Source of the DNA: Actinotalea sp. JY-7876
Lineage (GTDB): Bacteria > Actinomycetota > Actinomycetes > Actinomycetales > Cellulomonadaceae
Direction: 5' to 3'
Assembly (NCBI RefSeq): GCF_014042015.1
Contig: NZ_CP059493.1
Coordinates: forward strand, 2,046,001-2,110,000
DNA length: 64,000 nt
This document shows, piece after piece, positions 1 through 7,469 of this stretch; the stretch's first letter is position 1, and each line of letters starts with the position of its first letter. The notes under the pieces are model-generated. The model was not told the DNA's origin. It did no database searches and was given only the letters and a program-made list of their open reading frames with translations. The position numbers were made by a program, and so were the translations under genes.

Positions 1-732
1 GAGCACGTCGGCGGCGGCGAGCTCGTAGACGACGAGCGCGGCCGCGCACAGGCCGAACAGGGACGTGAACAGGACGGTGAACGGCAGGGACGGCGAGCGG
101 TAGACGAGGACGAGGATGACGAAGACGACGGCGAGGGCGACGACGAGGAGCAGCCCGTCGATGCCGCCGAAGGCCGCGACGAGGTCGGCGATGGCACCGG
201 CGGGGCCGGTGACCCACGCCTGGAGCCCGTCGGCTTCGAGCGTCTCGTCGACCGCGGCGCGCAGCTCGGTGACCACGAGGTTGACGGCCCGCTCCTCGCC
301 GATCTGCTCGTTGGCCGCGTCCGCGTCGAGCACGACGGTGACCAGCGCGGCCTCGCCGTCCTCCGACGGGATGGCGAACGGCGGCGCCACGAGCAGGTCC
401 TCGATCGTCGTGTCGTCCTCGAGCTCGATCCCCGGGATCTCCTCGGCGAACGCCTGGACGTCGGCCAGCTGCTCCGGTGTCAGCGCCCCGTCCCCGCGCA
501 CGACGACCAGCGCGGGCAGCACGGCCTCCTCGCTGAACCCCTCGGCGGCGGCGGCGGCCTCGGTGGACTCGGCCCCCTCCGGCAGGAACGATGCGACGTC
601 GTTCTCCTGGACGTCCGAGAGGCTGCCGATGGACATGCCGCCCAGGCCCGCCACGCCCAACCAGACGAGGATGACGGCGAGGATCCCGATCCCCCGGACG
701 ACTCCGGCCCACCGGCCGCTTTTACTCAGCAT
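1..732 (-). CDS. MMPL-family transporter, N-terminal part (cut by window edge)
   Basis: The minus strand reads from an ATG at 732 to the window start without a stop. It encodes the first 244 residues of an RND-like MMPL exporter of lipids or drugs in the inner membrane. A membrane segment near residues 10-34 (GVVRGIGILAVILVWLGVAG) is followed by a long extracytoplasmic domain beginning SIGSLSDVQ and containing FLPEGAEST. Further hydrophobic segments follow (GLLLVVALAVVFVILVLVYR, then LFTSLFGLCAAALVVYELA), matching the usual MMPL order. The start codon lies inside an 18-bp palindrome shared with the divergent marR-like gene, so expression is probably repressed by that regulator. No Shine-Dalgarno sequence is visible. 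Substrate is unknown and the C-terminal half is outside the window. Confidence 0.85.
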   Translation of the reverse strand, partial: MLSKSGRWAGVVRGIGILAVILVWLGVAGLGGMSIGSLSDVQENDVASFLPEGAESTEAAAAAEGFSEEAVLPALVVVRGDGALTPEQLADVQAFAEEIPGIELEDDTTIEDLLVAPPFAIPSEDGEAALVTVVLDADAANEQIGEERAVNLVVTELRAAVDETLEADGLQAWVTGPAGAIADLVAAFGGIDGLLLVVALAVVFVILVLVYRSPSLPFTVLFTSLFGLCAAALVVYELAAADVL

Positions 733-740
733 GCTGAGTA
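723..740. promoter_or_regulatory. 18-bp perfect palindromic operator, probable MarR site
   Basis: The 18-mer TACTCAGCATGCTGAGTA is identical to its own reverse complement. It lies between the divergent MMPL exporter and MarR-family genes and covers the exporter start codon at 730-732. MarR dimers usually bind such palindromes in the promoters they share with their targets, so this is the likely operator for both genes (inference). Confidence 0.75.
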
Positions 741-804
741 TTGTTGACCTGACTAGCCTGGGCGACAAGTTGAACCGCCGTAGGTTGAACCAGAAGGGTC
801 GGCA

Positions 805-1416
805 GTGACCTCTCGGACCGTGGACGGCGCACCGGAGGACCTCCGCAGCGCCGCCACCCAGCAGGCCTGGGGCGACGGTGCACCCGCCCCCGGGCAGCCG
901 ATCCCTACCCACCGGTGGCCCACCGGCCGCCTCATCTCCGCGGTGGCGCGGCGCATCGAGCGCGACTGGAACGCCCACCTGGCGGCGTGGGACCTCAACC
1001 ACGCCTCCCTGCCGGTGCTGTTCCTGCTGGCCGCCGGCCCCCGGTCCCAGCGTGAGCTGGCCGCGGGCTCCGGGGTCACCGAGCAGACGATGAGCCGGAT
1101 CATCGCCCGCCTCGACCGCACCGGGTACATCGAGCGCCGCACGCACGCGAACGACCGCCGCCGCAACGACGTCGCCCTGACCGAGGAGGGCTTCCGCGCG
1201 CTGCAGGAGGCCGGTGACCCGCGCTTCGCCGAGGAGCTGAGCGTCCGCGGCCTGAGCGCGGAGCAGGTCGGGCAGCTGCGCGAGATCCTCGCCGTGATGA
1301 TGGCCGGGCACCCCCGGGCCTGGGACGTGCCGCCGGGCGAGGTCCCGGACGAGGCACCCGACGGCACGTCCGACGACGCGTGCCGGACGCCGCCGGCGCC
1401 GTCGGACGCCGGGTAG
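805..1416 (+). CDS. MarR-family transcriptional regulator
   Basis: A 203-residue winged-helix regulator. After a roughly 40-residue N-terminal extension the MarR core begins near PTGRLISAVARRIER. The recognition region is RELAAGSGVTEQTMSRIIAR, followed by the wing RRTHANDRRRNDVALTEEG, whose D-R-R motif is typical of MarR. The GTG start at 805 follows AGAAGGG with suitable spacing. It is divergent from an MMPL exporter and the two share a perfect palindrome, so it probably represses the exporter and itself until a ligand binds. The C-terminal tail of about 35 residues is rich in Asp, Pro and Ala and looks disordered. Its TAG stop forms part of the -10 box of lipB. Confidence 0.9.
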   Translation: MTSRTVDGAPEDLRSAATQQAWGDGAPAPGQPIPTHRWPTGRLISAVARRIERDWNAHLAAWDLNHASLPVLFLLAAGPRSQRELAAGSGVTEQTMSRIIARLDRTGYIERRTHANDRRRNDVALTEEGFRALQEAGDPRFAEELSVRGLSAEQVGQLREILAVMMAGHPRAWDVPPGEVPDEAPDGTSDDACRTPPAPSDAG

Positions 1417-1419
1417 CGT
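1414..1419 (+). promoter_or_regulatory. -10 box of leaderless lipB promoter
   Basis: TAGCGT lies exactly 6 nt before the lipB ATG and uses the stop codon of the marR-like gene as its first three bases. The transcript should begin at or next to the start codon. Confidence 0.6.
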
Positions 1420-1425
1420 CGCTCC

Positions 1426-2106
1426 ATGGACGTCGTGAGCCTGGACCTGGGCCGGCGCCTGGTCGACTACCACGAGGCGTGGGACCGCCAGCGCGCCGTG
1501 CACGCCGAGGTCGCGGACGGCGCGGCGCCCGACACGCTCCTGCTGGTCGAGCACGAGAGCGTCTACACCGCCGGCCGGCGCACCGCGTCGTGGGACCGGC
1601 CCGTCGACGGCACGCCGGTGGTCGACGTCGACCGCGGCGGGCGCATCACCTGGCACGGGCCCGGCCAGCTCGTCGCCTACCCGGTGGTCCGGCTCGCCGA
1701 GCCGGTCGACGTCGTCGCCTACGTGCGGGCGCTCGAGCAGGCCGTCATCGACACGTGCGCGGACCTCGGGCTGGCCGCGGTGCGCGTCGACGGCCGGTCC
1801 GGCGTCTGGTTCCCCGCCGACGATCGGGGCCGGCGCGACCGCAAGGTGGCCGCGATCGGCGTGCGCGTGGCGCGCGGCGTGACGATGCACGGGCTCGCGC
1901 TCAACTGCGACGCCGACCTCGCCTCGTTCGGGCGGATCGTGCCGTGCGGCATCGACGACGCCGACGTGACCACCCTGAGCGCCGAGACCGGGCGCCGCGT
2001 GACGATCCCCGAGGTGACGCCGCTGCTCGTGGGCCACCTGGAGCGGGCGCTGGGCACCGTGACGTCCGCCCGCCCCGGACGTCGTGGGACGACTGCCGTA
2101 GGGTGA
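1426..2106 (+). CDS. lipB: Octanoyl-[acyl-carrier-protein]:protein N-octanoyltransferase LipB
   Basis: LipB moves octanoyl groups from acyl carrier protein to the lipoyl domains of 2-oxoacid dehydrogenases and the glycine cleavage H protein. At 226 residues it has normal length. The family signature [18 protein letters not shown] is present near residues 69-86. The conserved lysine is in [10 protein letters not shown], and the catalytic cysteine is C174 in IVPCGID. It is followed after 4 nt by lipA, which inserts the sulfurs into the octanoyl group, so both lipoylation steps are adjacent. The window also encodes aceE; the lipoylated E2 partner of that complex is not in view. There is no Shine-Dalgarno sequence, but a -10 box sits 6 nt upstream, so translation is probably leaderless. 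Confidence 0.96.
   Translation: MDVVSLDLGRRLVDYHEAWDRQRAVHAEVADGAAPDTLLLVEHESVYTAGRRTASWDRPVDGTPVVDVDRGGRITWHGPGQLVAYPVVRLAEPVDVVAYVRALEQAVIDTCADLGLAAVRVDGRSGVWFPADDRGRRDRKVAAIGVRVARGVTMHGLALNCDADLASFGRIVPCGIDDADVTTLSAETGRRVTIPEVTPLLVGHLERALGTVTSARPGRRGTTAVG
2099..2104 (+). promoter_or_regulatory. -10 box of leaderless lipA promoter
   Basis: TAGGGT ends 6 nt before the lipA GTG and overlaps the lipB stop codon. It suggests a second, leaderless transcript for lipA in addition to read-through from lipB. Confidence 0.5.
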
Positions 2107-2110
2107 TCAC

Positions 2111-3112
2111 GTGACGATCGCACCCGAGGGACGCAGGATGCTGCGGGTCGAGGCCCGCAACGCTGCCACGCCGATCGAGAAGAAGCCCGAGTGGATCAGG
2201 ACCCGGGCGACGATGGGCCCGGAGTACACCGAGCTCAAGGGCCTGGTGAAGCGCGAGGGCCTGCACACGGTGTGCGAGGAGGCGGGGTGCCCCAACATCT
2301 TCGAGTGCTGGGAGGACCGCGAGGCCACGTTCCTCATCGGCGGCGACCAGTGCACGCGACGGTGCGACTTCTGCCAGATCGACACGGGCAAGCCCGCTGA
2401 CTTCGACGCCGACGAGCCGCGCCGCGTGGCCGAGTCCGTCCAGGCCATGGGCCTGCGCTACTCGACCGTCACGGGCGTGGCCCGCGACGACCTGCCCGAC
2501 GGCGGCGCCTGGCTCTACGCGGAGACCGTCCGCCAGATCCACGCGCTCAACCCCGGCACGGGCGTCGAGCTGCTGATCCCCGACTTCAACGCGGTGCCCG
2601 AGCTGCTCGCCGAGGTCTTCTCCTCCCGGCCCGAGGTGCTCGCGCACAACCTCGAGACGGTGCCCCGGATCTTCAAGCAGATCCGTCCCGGCTTCCGCTA
2701 CGACCGGTCGCTGTCGGTGCTCACGCAGGCCCGCACGGCCGGGCTGGTCACCAAGTCCAACCTCATCCTCGGCATGGGCGAGACGTACGAGGAGGCGGCC
2801 GCCGCGCTGCAGGACCTGCACGACGCGGGCTGCGACCTGGTCACGATCACGCAGTACCTGCGCCCGTCCGTGCGCCACCACCCCGTCGACCGGTGGGTGC
2901 GCCCGGAGGAGTTCGTCGCGCTCTCCGACGAGGCGGAGCGGATCGGCTTCGCCGGCGTCATGTCCGGGCCGCTCGTGCGCTCCTCCTACCGGGCCGGGCG
3001 CCTGTGGGCCCAGGCCATGACCCGCCGCGGCGACACGATCCCCGCGGGGCTCGCGCACCTCGCCGAGCAGCGCGCGTCCCGCCAGGAGGCGTCGAGCCTG
3101 CTCGCCCGCTGA
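2111..3112 (+). CDS. lipA: Lipoyl synthase LipA (radical SAM)
   Basis: LipA is a radical-SAM enzyme that adds two sulfur atoms to protein-bound octanoyl groups to make lipoyl cofactor. It has 333 residues. The auxiliary iron-sulfur cluster cysteines are C55, C60 and C66 (CEEAGC then FEC). The radical-SAM cluster cysteines are C81, C85 and C88 (CTRRCDFC). The conserved segment LMGMGE-like [12 protein letters not shown] and the C-terminal [12 protein letters not shown] motif are present. The GTG start at 2111 follows lipB by 4 nt and has a -10 box 6 nt upstream but no clear Shine-Dalgarno sequence. Confidence 0.97.
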   Translation: MTIAPEGRRMLRVEARNAATPIEKKPEWIRTRATMGPEYTELKGLVKREGLHTVCEEAGCPNIFECWEDREATFLIGGDQCTRRCDFCQIDTGKPADFDADEPRRVAESVQAMGLRYSTVTGVARDDLPDGGAWLYAETVRQIHALNPGTGVELLIPDFNAVPELLAEVFSSRPEVLAHNLETVPRIFKQIRPGFRYDRSLSVLTQARTAGLVTKSNLILGMGETYEEAAAALQDLHDAGCDLVTITQYLRPSVRHHPVDRWVRPEEFVALSDEAERIGFAGVMSGPLVRSSYRAGRLWAQAMTRRGDTIPAGLAHLAEQRASRQEASSLLAR

Positions 3113-3115
3113 CAC

Positions 3116-3121
3116 TAGACT
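3116..3121 (+). promoter_or_regulatory. -10 box of leaderless promoter for the DUF4191 gene
   Basis: TAGACT is followed by 7 nt and then the ATG at 3129, with no Shine-Dalgarno sequence. This fits leaderless transcription. Confidence 0.6.
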
Positions 3122-3128
3122 CGCGACC

Positions 3129-3854
3129 ATGGCCCGTCAGCGCTCGAGCGAGTCCTCCCCGGAGGCCAAGGCTCCCAAGGTGAAGAAGACCCGCTGGTAC
3201 CACCAGGTCTGGCAGGCGTACACGATGACCCGCCAGGCGGACCCGGCGGTGACGTGGTGGGTCCTCGGCGCCTTCGCGGCCGTGGTGGCGATCGCGGTCG
3301 TGCTCGGCCAGGTGACGGGTCACCCGATCTACGCGCTGGTCGTCGGCGTGCCGTTCGCCGTGCTCGCGGGCATGTTCATCCTCGCGCGCCGCGCCGAGAA
3401 GGCCGCCTACCGGCGCCTCGAGGGGCAGCCGGGCGCGAGCCTGTCGGCCCTGCGCACCATCCGCCGGGGCTGGGACTTCCCCGAGGAGCCCGCCGCCGTG
3501 GACCCGCGCACCCAGGACCTGGTGTTCCGGGGCATCGGCCGCGCCGGTGTCGTCCTCGTGGGCGAGGGCCCGGGCGGCCGCCAGAGCAAGCTCCTCGAGG
3601 CCGAGAAGCGCAAGATCACGCGCATCCTGCCCAACGTGCCCGTGATCCTGATCCAGTCCGGCAACGGCGAGGGCCAGGTCCCGCTGCCCAAGCTCGCCAA
3701 GACGGTGCAGAAGCTCAAGGGGACGCTGACCAAGCAGGAGGTCGCGGAGATCACCAAGCGCCTGCGCGCCCTCGGCGGCCCGCGCCTGCCGGTCCCCAAG
3801 GGCATCGACCCCTACCGCGCCCGCCCCGACCGCAAGGGCATGCGCGGCCGCTGA
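3129..3854 (+). CDS. DUF4191 family membrane protein
   Basis: A 241-residue protein with two adjacent transmembrane segments near residues 40-57 (VTWWVLGAFAAVVAIAVVLG) and 64-80 (IYALVVGVPFAVLAGMFILA). A cytoplasmic C-terminal domain follows, rich in Lys, Arg and Gly (VVLVGEGPGGRQSKLLEAEK). The Lys/Arg-rich N-terminus and the hairpin are characteristic of DUF4191, an uncharacterised actinobacterial family. In many actinobacteria this gene lies between lipA and glnA, as here, but no function is established. The ATG has a -10 box 7 nt upstream, implying a leaderless mRNA. Confidence 0.88.
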   Translation: MARQRSSESSPEAKAPKVKKTRWYHQVWQAYTMTRQADPAVTWWVLGAFAAVVAIAVVLGQVTGHPIYALVVGVPFAVLAGMFILARRAEKAAYRRLEGQPGASLSALRTIRRGWDFPEEPAAVDPRTQDLVFRGIGRAGVVLVGEGPGGRQSKLLEAEKRKITRILPNVPVILIQSGNGEGQVPLPKLAKTVQKLKGTLTKQEVAEITKRLRALGGPRLPVPKGIDPYRARPDRKGMRGR

Positions 3855-3886
3855 CCGGTCCTTGACGCGGCTGCTTCGATGGCGGC

Positions 3887-4516
3887 GTGACGACGACGCC
3901 GATCACCGCCCTGCCCGCGCCGTCGCGCGACCCGTTCTGGAACCACAACACGCACTACCACCGGCGCATCCCGCGGGCGGCGCCGCCGCCGTGGGGCCGG
4001 GTGCTCGACGTCGGCTGCGGTGAGGGCCTGCTGACGCGGCGGCTGGCGGGCGCCGCGACGCGCGAGGTCGTGGGGGTCGACGCCTCCCCCGTCGTCGTGG
4101 ACCGGGCGCGCGCCCAGGCCGACTCGCCGCTGCTGCGCTACGTCACCGGCGACGCGATGACCGCCGACCTCGGCGGGCCGTTCGACCTCGTCACGTGCGT
4201 CGCCACGCTGCACCACCTGCCGCTGCGCGACGGGATCGCCCGGCTGCGCGGCCTCGTGGCGCCCGGTGGGGCGCTCGTGGTGGTCGGCCTGTCGAACCCG
4301 TCCGCGCCGCTCGACTGGGCGGTCGGCGCCCTCGGCATGGTCGCGACACGGTGGGCCCACGCGCGCCGGGCCGGCTGGAACGCCGACGTCCCGCTCGCCG
4401 ACGCGACCACCACCTACGGCGAGGTGCGGGAGGCGGCGCGTGAGCTGCTGCCCGGGGCGGTGGTGCGCCTCGGCCTCTACTGGCGGTACACGCTGGTGTG
4501 GCGCTCCCCCGCCTGA
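3887..4516 (+). CDS. Class I SAM-dependent methyltransferase
   Basis: A 209-residue protein with the seven-strand methyltransferase fold. Motif I is [16 protein letters not shown] near residues 39-54, with an acidic residue in [11 protein letters not shown] binding the SAM ribose. The later motif [15 protein letters not shown] matches the Methyltransf_11/25 type. The N-terminal [12 protein letters not shown] segment occurs in a family of small actinobacterial methyltransferases. The substrate cannot be told from sequence. It starts at GTG 3887; TTCGAT sits 6 nt upstream as a weak -10. It ends 10 nt before the convergent RDD gene. Confidence 0.88.
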   Translation: MTTTPITALPAPSRDPFWNHNTHYHRRIPRAAPPPWGRVLDVGCGEGLLTRRLAGAATREVVGVDASPVVVDRARAQADSPLLRYVTGDAMTADLGGPFDLVTCVATLHHLPLRDGIARLRGLVAPGGALVVVGLSNPSAPLDWAVGALGMVATRWAHARRAGWNADVPLADATTTYGEVREAARELLPGAVVRLGLYWRYTLVWRSPA

Positions 4517-4526
4517 GCGCCCGACG

Positions 4527-5027
4527 TCAGCGGCGGACGATGACCGTGCCCGCGGCGACGTCGTGCATGCCGCGACCGTCGCCGTCCCAGATCACGGCGG
4601 GGATGACCAGGCACAGCAGCACCGTGCGCACGAGCGCCGGCACGAGGCCCGGGCCGGCGAGAGCAGCGCGCTGCGTGCCGGTCCGCACGTCGGCCAGGCG
4701 CACGACCCGCAGCCCGGCGACCCGGTGGCCGATCGTCGAGCCGAGCGTCGCCACGAGCAGGATCGTCGAGACCGCGAAGACCGCGAGCGTGGCCGTGGAG
4801 TCCGCCGCCAGGATCCCCGGCAGCTCGCTCGACGGGTCCGGGAAGAGCAGGGCCGCGACCGCGAGCGCGACGCCCCAGTCGATGCACAGGCCGACGAGGC
4901 GGCGCAGGACGGACGCCTGCGAGCCCGGGCCCTCGGCCGGGAGGCCGAGCCGCGACCCGCCGTCGGACGCCGGGCTGCCCGGCGTACCCTCGAGCCAGGA
5001 ACCGAGGTCTTCCCGTCGTGGTGCCAC
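4527..5027 (-). CDS. RDD family membrane protein
   Basis: A membrane protein with the RDD domain: the first helix begins [20 protein letters not shown] with the family Arg and Asp residues. A second helix ([20 protein letters not shown]) leads into the conserved [12 protein letters not shown] motif. A third hydrophobic stretch ([20 protein letters not shown]) follows. Function is unknown; RDD proteins are proposed transporters or membrane anchors. GTG 5027 is preferred to the GTG at 5057 because a TACGCT -10 box lies 6 nt upstream of it, giving 166 residues and a leaderless mRNA. It is divergent from glnA, and its promoter sits about 75 bp from the GlnR box. Confidence 0.85.
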   Translation of the reverse strand: MAPRREDLGSWLEGTPGSPASDGGSRLGLPAEGPGSQASVLRRLVGLCIDWGVALAVAALLFPDPSSELPGILAADSTATLAVFAVSTILLVATLGSTIGHRVAGLRVVRLADVRTGTQRAALAGPGLVPALVRTVLLCLVIPAVIWDGDGRGMHDVAAGTVIVRR

Positions 5028-5033
5028 GCTACG

Positions 5034-5039
5034 AGCGTA
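5034..5039 (-). promoter_or_regulatory. -10 box of leaderless RDD gene promoter
   Basis: On the minus strand TACGCT precedes GTG 5027 by 6 nt. This spacing decides the start codon of the RDD gene. Confidence 0.55.
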
Positions 5040-5112
5040 GGACAGGCGCTCGGGCACGCGGTCCCGCTCCCGGCGCGGCTCGCGGCGTCCGGGGCCGCGA
5101 CCCGCCTCCCAG

Positions 5113-5150
5113 GTAACGCGGCGGAAACACGTGGTACACCGAGGGGAAAC
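5113..5150 (+). promoter_or_regulatory. GlnR box upstream of glnA
   Basis: Four half-sites occur at exact 11-bp intervals: GTAAC (5113-5117), GAAAC (5124-5128), TACAC (5135-5139) and GAAAC (5146-5150), each separated by 6 nt. This is the a1-b1-a2-b2 arrangement of the actinobacterial GlnR box, gTnAc-n6-GaAAc repeated; only the third half-site deviates. It ends 10 nt before a TACGGT -10 box, so a bound GlnR dimer pair would cover the -35 region. In streptomycetes and mycobacteria GlnR activates glnA on nitrogen limitation; the sign of regulation here is inferred. Confidence 0.8.
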
Positions 5151-5160
5151 CGCCCCGGTC

Positions 5161-5166
5161 TACGGT
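5161..5166 (+). promoter_or_regulatory. -10 box of glnA promoter
   Basis: TACGGT lies just downstream of the GlnR box and about 90 nt before the glnA ATG, giving a predicted leader of roughly 83 nt. No good -35 hexamer is seen, consistent with an activator-dependent promoter. Confidence 0.5.
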
Positions 5167-5255
5167 CGGGACCGACGTTCGACCCGCAGCACGCCACGAG
5201 CACGTACCCCCGTGACGTCCGATCGCGCGAGGCGCGAGACCAAGGAGAGCACCGG

Positions 5256-6680
5256 ATGTTCAGTTCGGCCGATGAGGTCATTGCCTTCATCAAGGAGGAG
5301 GACGTCAAGTTCGTCGACGTCCGCTTCTGCGACCTGCCTGGCGTGATGCAGCACTTCAACGTCCCGGCCTCGACGGTCGACACGGCGTTCTTCACCGAGG
5401 GCCAGATGTTCGACGGCTCCTCGATCCGCGGCTTCCAGGCCATCCACGAGTCGGACATGAAGCTGCTCGCCGACATCTCGACGGCGTACCTCGACCCGTT
5501 CCGCGTCGAGAAGACGCTGAACGTCAACATGTCGATCGTCGACCCGTACACGGACGAGCCGTACAGCCGCGACCCGCGCCAGGTCGCCGCGAAGGCCGAG
5601 GCCTACCTGCGGTCCACGGGCATCGCCGACACCGCGTTCTTCGCCCCCGAGGCGGAGTTCTACATCTTCGACGACATCCGGTTCCACACGAGCCAGTCCG
5701 AGAGCTACTACCACATCGACTCCATCGAGGCGGCGTGGAACACCGGCCGCAAGGAGGACGGCGGGAACCTCGGCCACAAGACCCCCTACAAGGGCGGCTA
5801 CTTCCCCGTCTCCCCCGTCGACCACTTCGCCGACCTGCGCGACGAGATCTGCCTCGAGCTCGACAAGCTGGGCCTGCAGGTCGAGCGGTCGCACCACGAG
5901 GTCGGCACCGCCGGCCAGGCGGAGATCAACTACCGCTTCGACTCCCTCGCGGCGTCGGCGGACAAGGTGATGCTCTTCAAGTACGTCGTCAAGAACGTCG
6001 TGCACCGCAACGGCCGGACCGTGACGTTCATGCCGAAGCCGCTCTACGGGGACAACGGCTCGGGCATGCACTGCCACCAGTCGCTGTGGAAGAACGGCGA
6101 GCCGCTCTTCTACGACGAGAAGGGCTACGGCGGCCTGTCCGACATGGCGCGCTGGTACATCGGCGGCCTGCTCAAGCACGCGCCCGCCCTGGTGGCGCTG
6201 ACCAACCCCACGGTCAACAGCTACCACCGCCTGGTGCCCGGCTTCGAGGCACCGGTCAACCTCGTCTACTCCGCACGCAACCGCTCCGCGTGCGTGCGCA
6301 TCCCGGTCACGGGGTCGAACCCCAAGGCCAAGCGCATCGAGTTCCGCGTGCCCGACCCGTCGTCGAACCCGTACCTCGCGTTCGCCGCCATGCTCATGGC
6401 GGGCCTCGACGGCATCAAGAACAAGATCGAGCCGCCGGAGCCGGTCGACAAGGACCTCTACGAGCTGCCGCCCGAGGAGCACTCCCAGATCGAGCAGCTC
6501 CCCGCCTCGCTCGAGGAGGCGCTCGACGCGCTCGAGGCCGACCACGACTTCCTGACCGAGGGCAACGTCTTCACGCCCGACCTCATCGAGACGTGGATCG
6601 ACTACAAGCGCACGCACGAGATCGACCCGATCCGCCAGCGTCCGCACCCGCACGAGTTCGAGCTGTACTTCGACGTCTGA
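5256..6680 (+). CDS. glnA: Glutamine synthetase type I, adenylylatable (GSI-beta)
   Basis: GlnA condenses glutamate and ammonium to glutamine with ATP and is the main ammonium-assimilating enzyme. The ATG at 5256 follows AAGGAG and gives 474 residues, the usual length of a dodecameric GSI-beta subunit. The frame stays open far upstream, but only this start has a ribosome site and family-like N-terminus. Visible motifs include [10 protein letters not shown], the metal and ATP residues in [11 protein letters not shown] and MHCHQSLW, and NRSACVRIP. The adenylylation tyrosine is Y402 in [10 protein letters not shown], the site modified by GlnE, which is encoded at 37963-41025. A GlnR box upstream indicates transcriptional nitrogen control in addition to covalent control. 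Confidence 0.97.
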   Translation: MFSSADEVIAFIKEEDVKFVDVRFCDLPGVMQHFNVPASTVDTAFFTEGQMFDGSSIRGFQAIHESDMKLLADISTAYLDPFRVEKTLNVNMSIVDPYTDEPYSRDPRQVAAKAEAYLRSTGIADTAFFAPEAEFYIFDDIRFHTSQSESYYHIDSIEAAWNTGRKEDGGNLGHKTPYKGGYFPVSPVDHFADLRDEICLELDKLGLQVERSHHEVGTAGQAEINYRFDSLAASADKVMLFKYVVKNVVHRNGRTVTFMPKPLYGDNGSGMHCHQSLWKNGEPLFYDEKGYGGLSDMARWYIGGLLKHAPALVALTNPTVNSYHRLVPGFEAPVNLVYSARNRSACVRIPVTGSNPKAKRIEFRVPDPSSNPYLAFAAMLMAGLDGIKNKIEPPEPVDKDLYELPPEEHSQIEQLPASLEEALDALEADHDFLTEGNVFTPDLIETWIDYKRTHEIDPIRQRPHPHEFELYFDV

Positions 6681-6681
6681 G

Positions 6682-6708
6682 CTGCGGGCCGTCATGCGGC
6701 GGCCGCAG
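6682..6708 (+). terminator. Candidate hairpin after glnA
   Basis: CTGCGG at 6682-6687 pairs with CCGCAG at 6703-6708, with an inner GC-rich extension. It starts 2 nt after the glnA stop. There is no T-run, as is common in high-GC actinobacteria, so the terminator call is tentative. Confidence 0.4.
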
Positions 6709-6779
6709 TCCGCTGACCTGCACGAACAGCGGCGCGCCTCGCGTCGACGGGACGCTCGCCCATGAGGTCGTCCCATACG

Positions 6780-6840
6780 GGCCCCCGGTCCGGCACTCCC
6801 CCGCACGGGGATGCTGCCGCACCGGGGGCCTCGTGCGTGC
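6780..6840. repeat. Large nested inverted repeat (stem-loop)
   Basis: GGCCCCCGGT (6780-6789) pairs perfectly with ACCGGGGGCC (6831-6840). After one symmetrical C:C mismatch, CGGCA (6791-6795) pairs with TGCCG (6825-6829), and inside that CCCC pairs with GGGG around the loop CGCAC. The whole 61-nt element folds as one long hairpin. It could be a terminator, an RNA element or a recombination relic; nothing in the sequence decides this. Confidence 0.75.
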
Positions 6841-6880
6841 GGTGATTGACGCGACAGGCTGGTCCCGGACCGGTCTCGTC

Positions 6881-6985
6881 ATGACAACCACAACGTGCTC
6901 CGACGAGCACGACCTGACCTCCCCGTTCTGGACCGTGGGCCACATCGCCCAGGCCTTCAGCGTCGCTCGGCGCACAGACGGGGGC
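6881..6985 (+). pseudogene. Fragment resembling an N-terminal helix-turn-helix domain
   Basis: An ATG at 6881 opens a frame reading TTTTCSDEHDL followed by SPFWTVGHIAQAFSVARRTD. This resembles the first helices of small BldC/excisionase-type DNA-binding proteins, where FWTVxEIA is common. The similarity stops at about residue 35 and the frame then becomes low-complexity Ala/Arg/Pro sequence. No Shine-Dalgarno sequence is evident. It may be the remaining N-terminus of a deleted gene, but the resemblance is short. Confidence 0.35.
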
Positions 6986-7002
6986 CTCGGACCCGCGGCA
7001 CC

Positions 7003-7122
7003 AGCCCCGGCGCGTGCCACCACTGCGTGTACGTCCCGGAGACGTCCTGCGAGGCGTTCAACCACGGCCTGGACCGCTGCCTCATCCACGGCGGCCACGA
7101 CCTTCCGGCGTTCCTGACCTGA
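7003..7122 (+). pseudogene. Possible C-terminal remnant of a DUF1998 protein
   Basis: In a different frame from the preceding fragment, about 36 residues ending at TGA 7120-7122 include CHHCVYVPETSCEAFNHGLD then RCLIHGG. The pattern C-x2-C-x4-ETSCE-x-FN-x2-LDR resembles the cysteine motif near the C-terminus of DUF1998 proteins, a family that includes DrmB of the DISARM defence system. No further homology is seen upstream within the frame. I read this as the end of a deleted gene. The match is from memory of the motif and the fragment is short, so a different Cys-rich protein is possible. Confidence 0.4.
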
Positions 7123-7469
7123 CCTGGCGCGACCCGACGACCGCCATCCTGCCGGCGCTTCCGGACTCAACGGCCGACATCGTTGCCGGACACGATGCTT
7201 CTGGTTCGCACCTCCCGGGGCCGGTACGGCGGCTTGGCGGTATCCCTGCCGGTCCGCATCAGTGCAGTCGGGCAAGGCAGTCCCCCTCCGTCGCAAGCGG
7301 GTCCGGCCAGCGCCACCGAACACCAGGGCTGAGCAGACACGCGAATGGCGAGGGATCCAGACGGACACGGGACGCTTCGCCTACCACGGTGCGCGGGCGG
7401 TGGCGCCCCGTCGGCGCGTGCGGGTGGCGGGGTCGACGATGCGACATGTTCAAGCGGTCGGCCAAGCGG

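Larger units (their letters stand above)
6681..7469. other. 789-bp gap without an intact gene
   Basis: The gap between glnA and the minus-strand lipoprotein gene has no convincing intact gene on either strand; the open frames in it have no recognisable domains or good starts. It contains a candidate terminator, a large nested inverted repeat (6780-6840) and two short protein-like fragments in different frames (6881-6985 and 7003-7122). It looks like the scar of lost accessory genes. Confidence 0.6.

Noticed and set aside
4266-5255. An open frame continuing 330 codons upstream of glnA, giving a possible 804-residue protein
   Set aside because: The extension is Arg/Ala-rich shadow sequence over the methyltransferase and RDD genes. 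AAGGAG before ATG 5256 and the family N-terminus fix the true start.
5167-5255. The 89-nt glnA leader as a possible riboswitch
   Set aside because: It has only small local hairpins and no motif of a known glutamine or other riboswitch class.
6583-7368. A 261-codon minus-strand frame over the end of glnA and the following gap
   Set aside because: It reads mainly Arg/Ala/Pro/Gly, has no recognised motif, and overlaps the glnA C-terminus and the large stem-loop.
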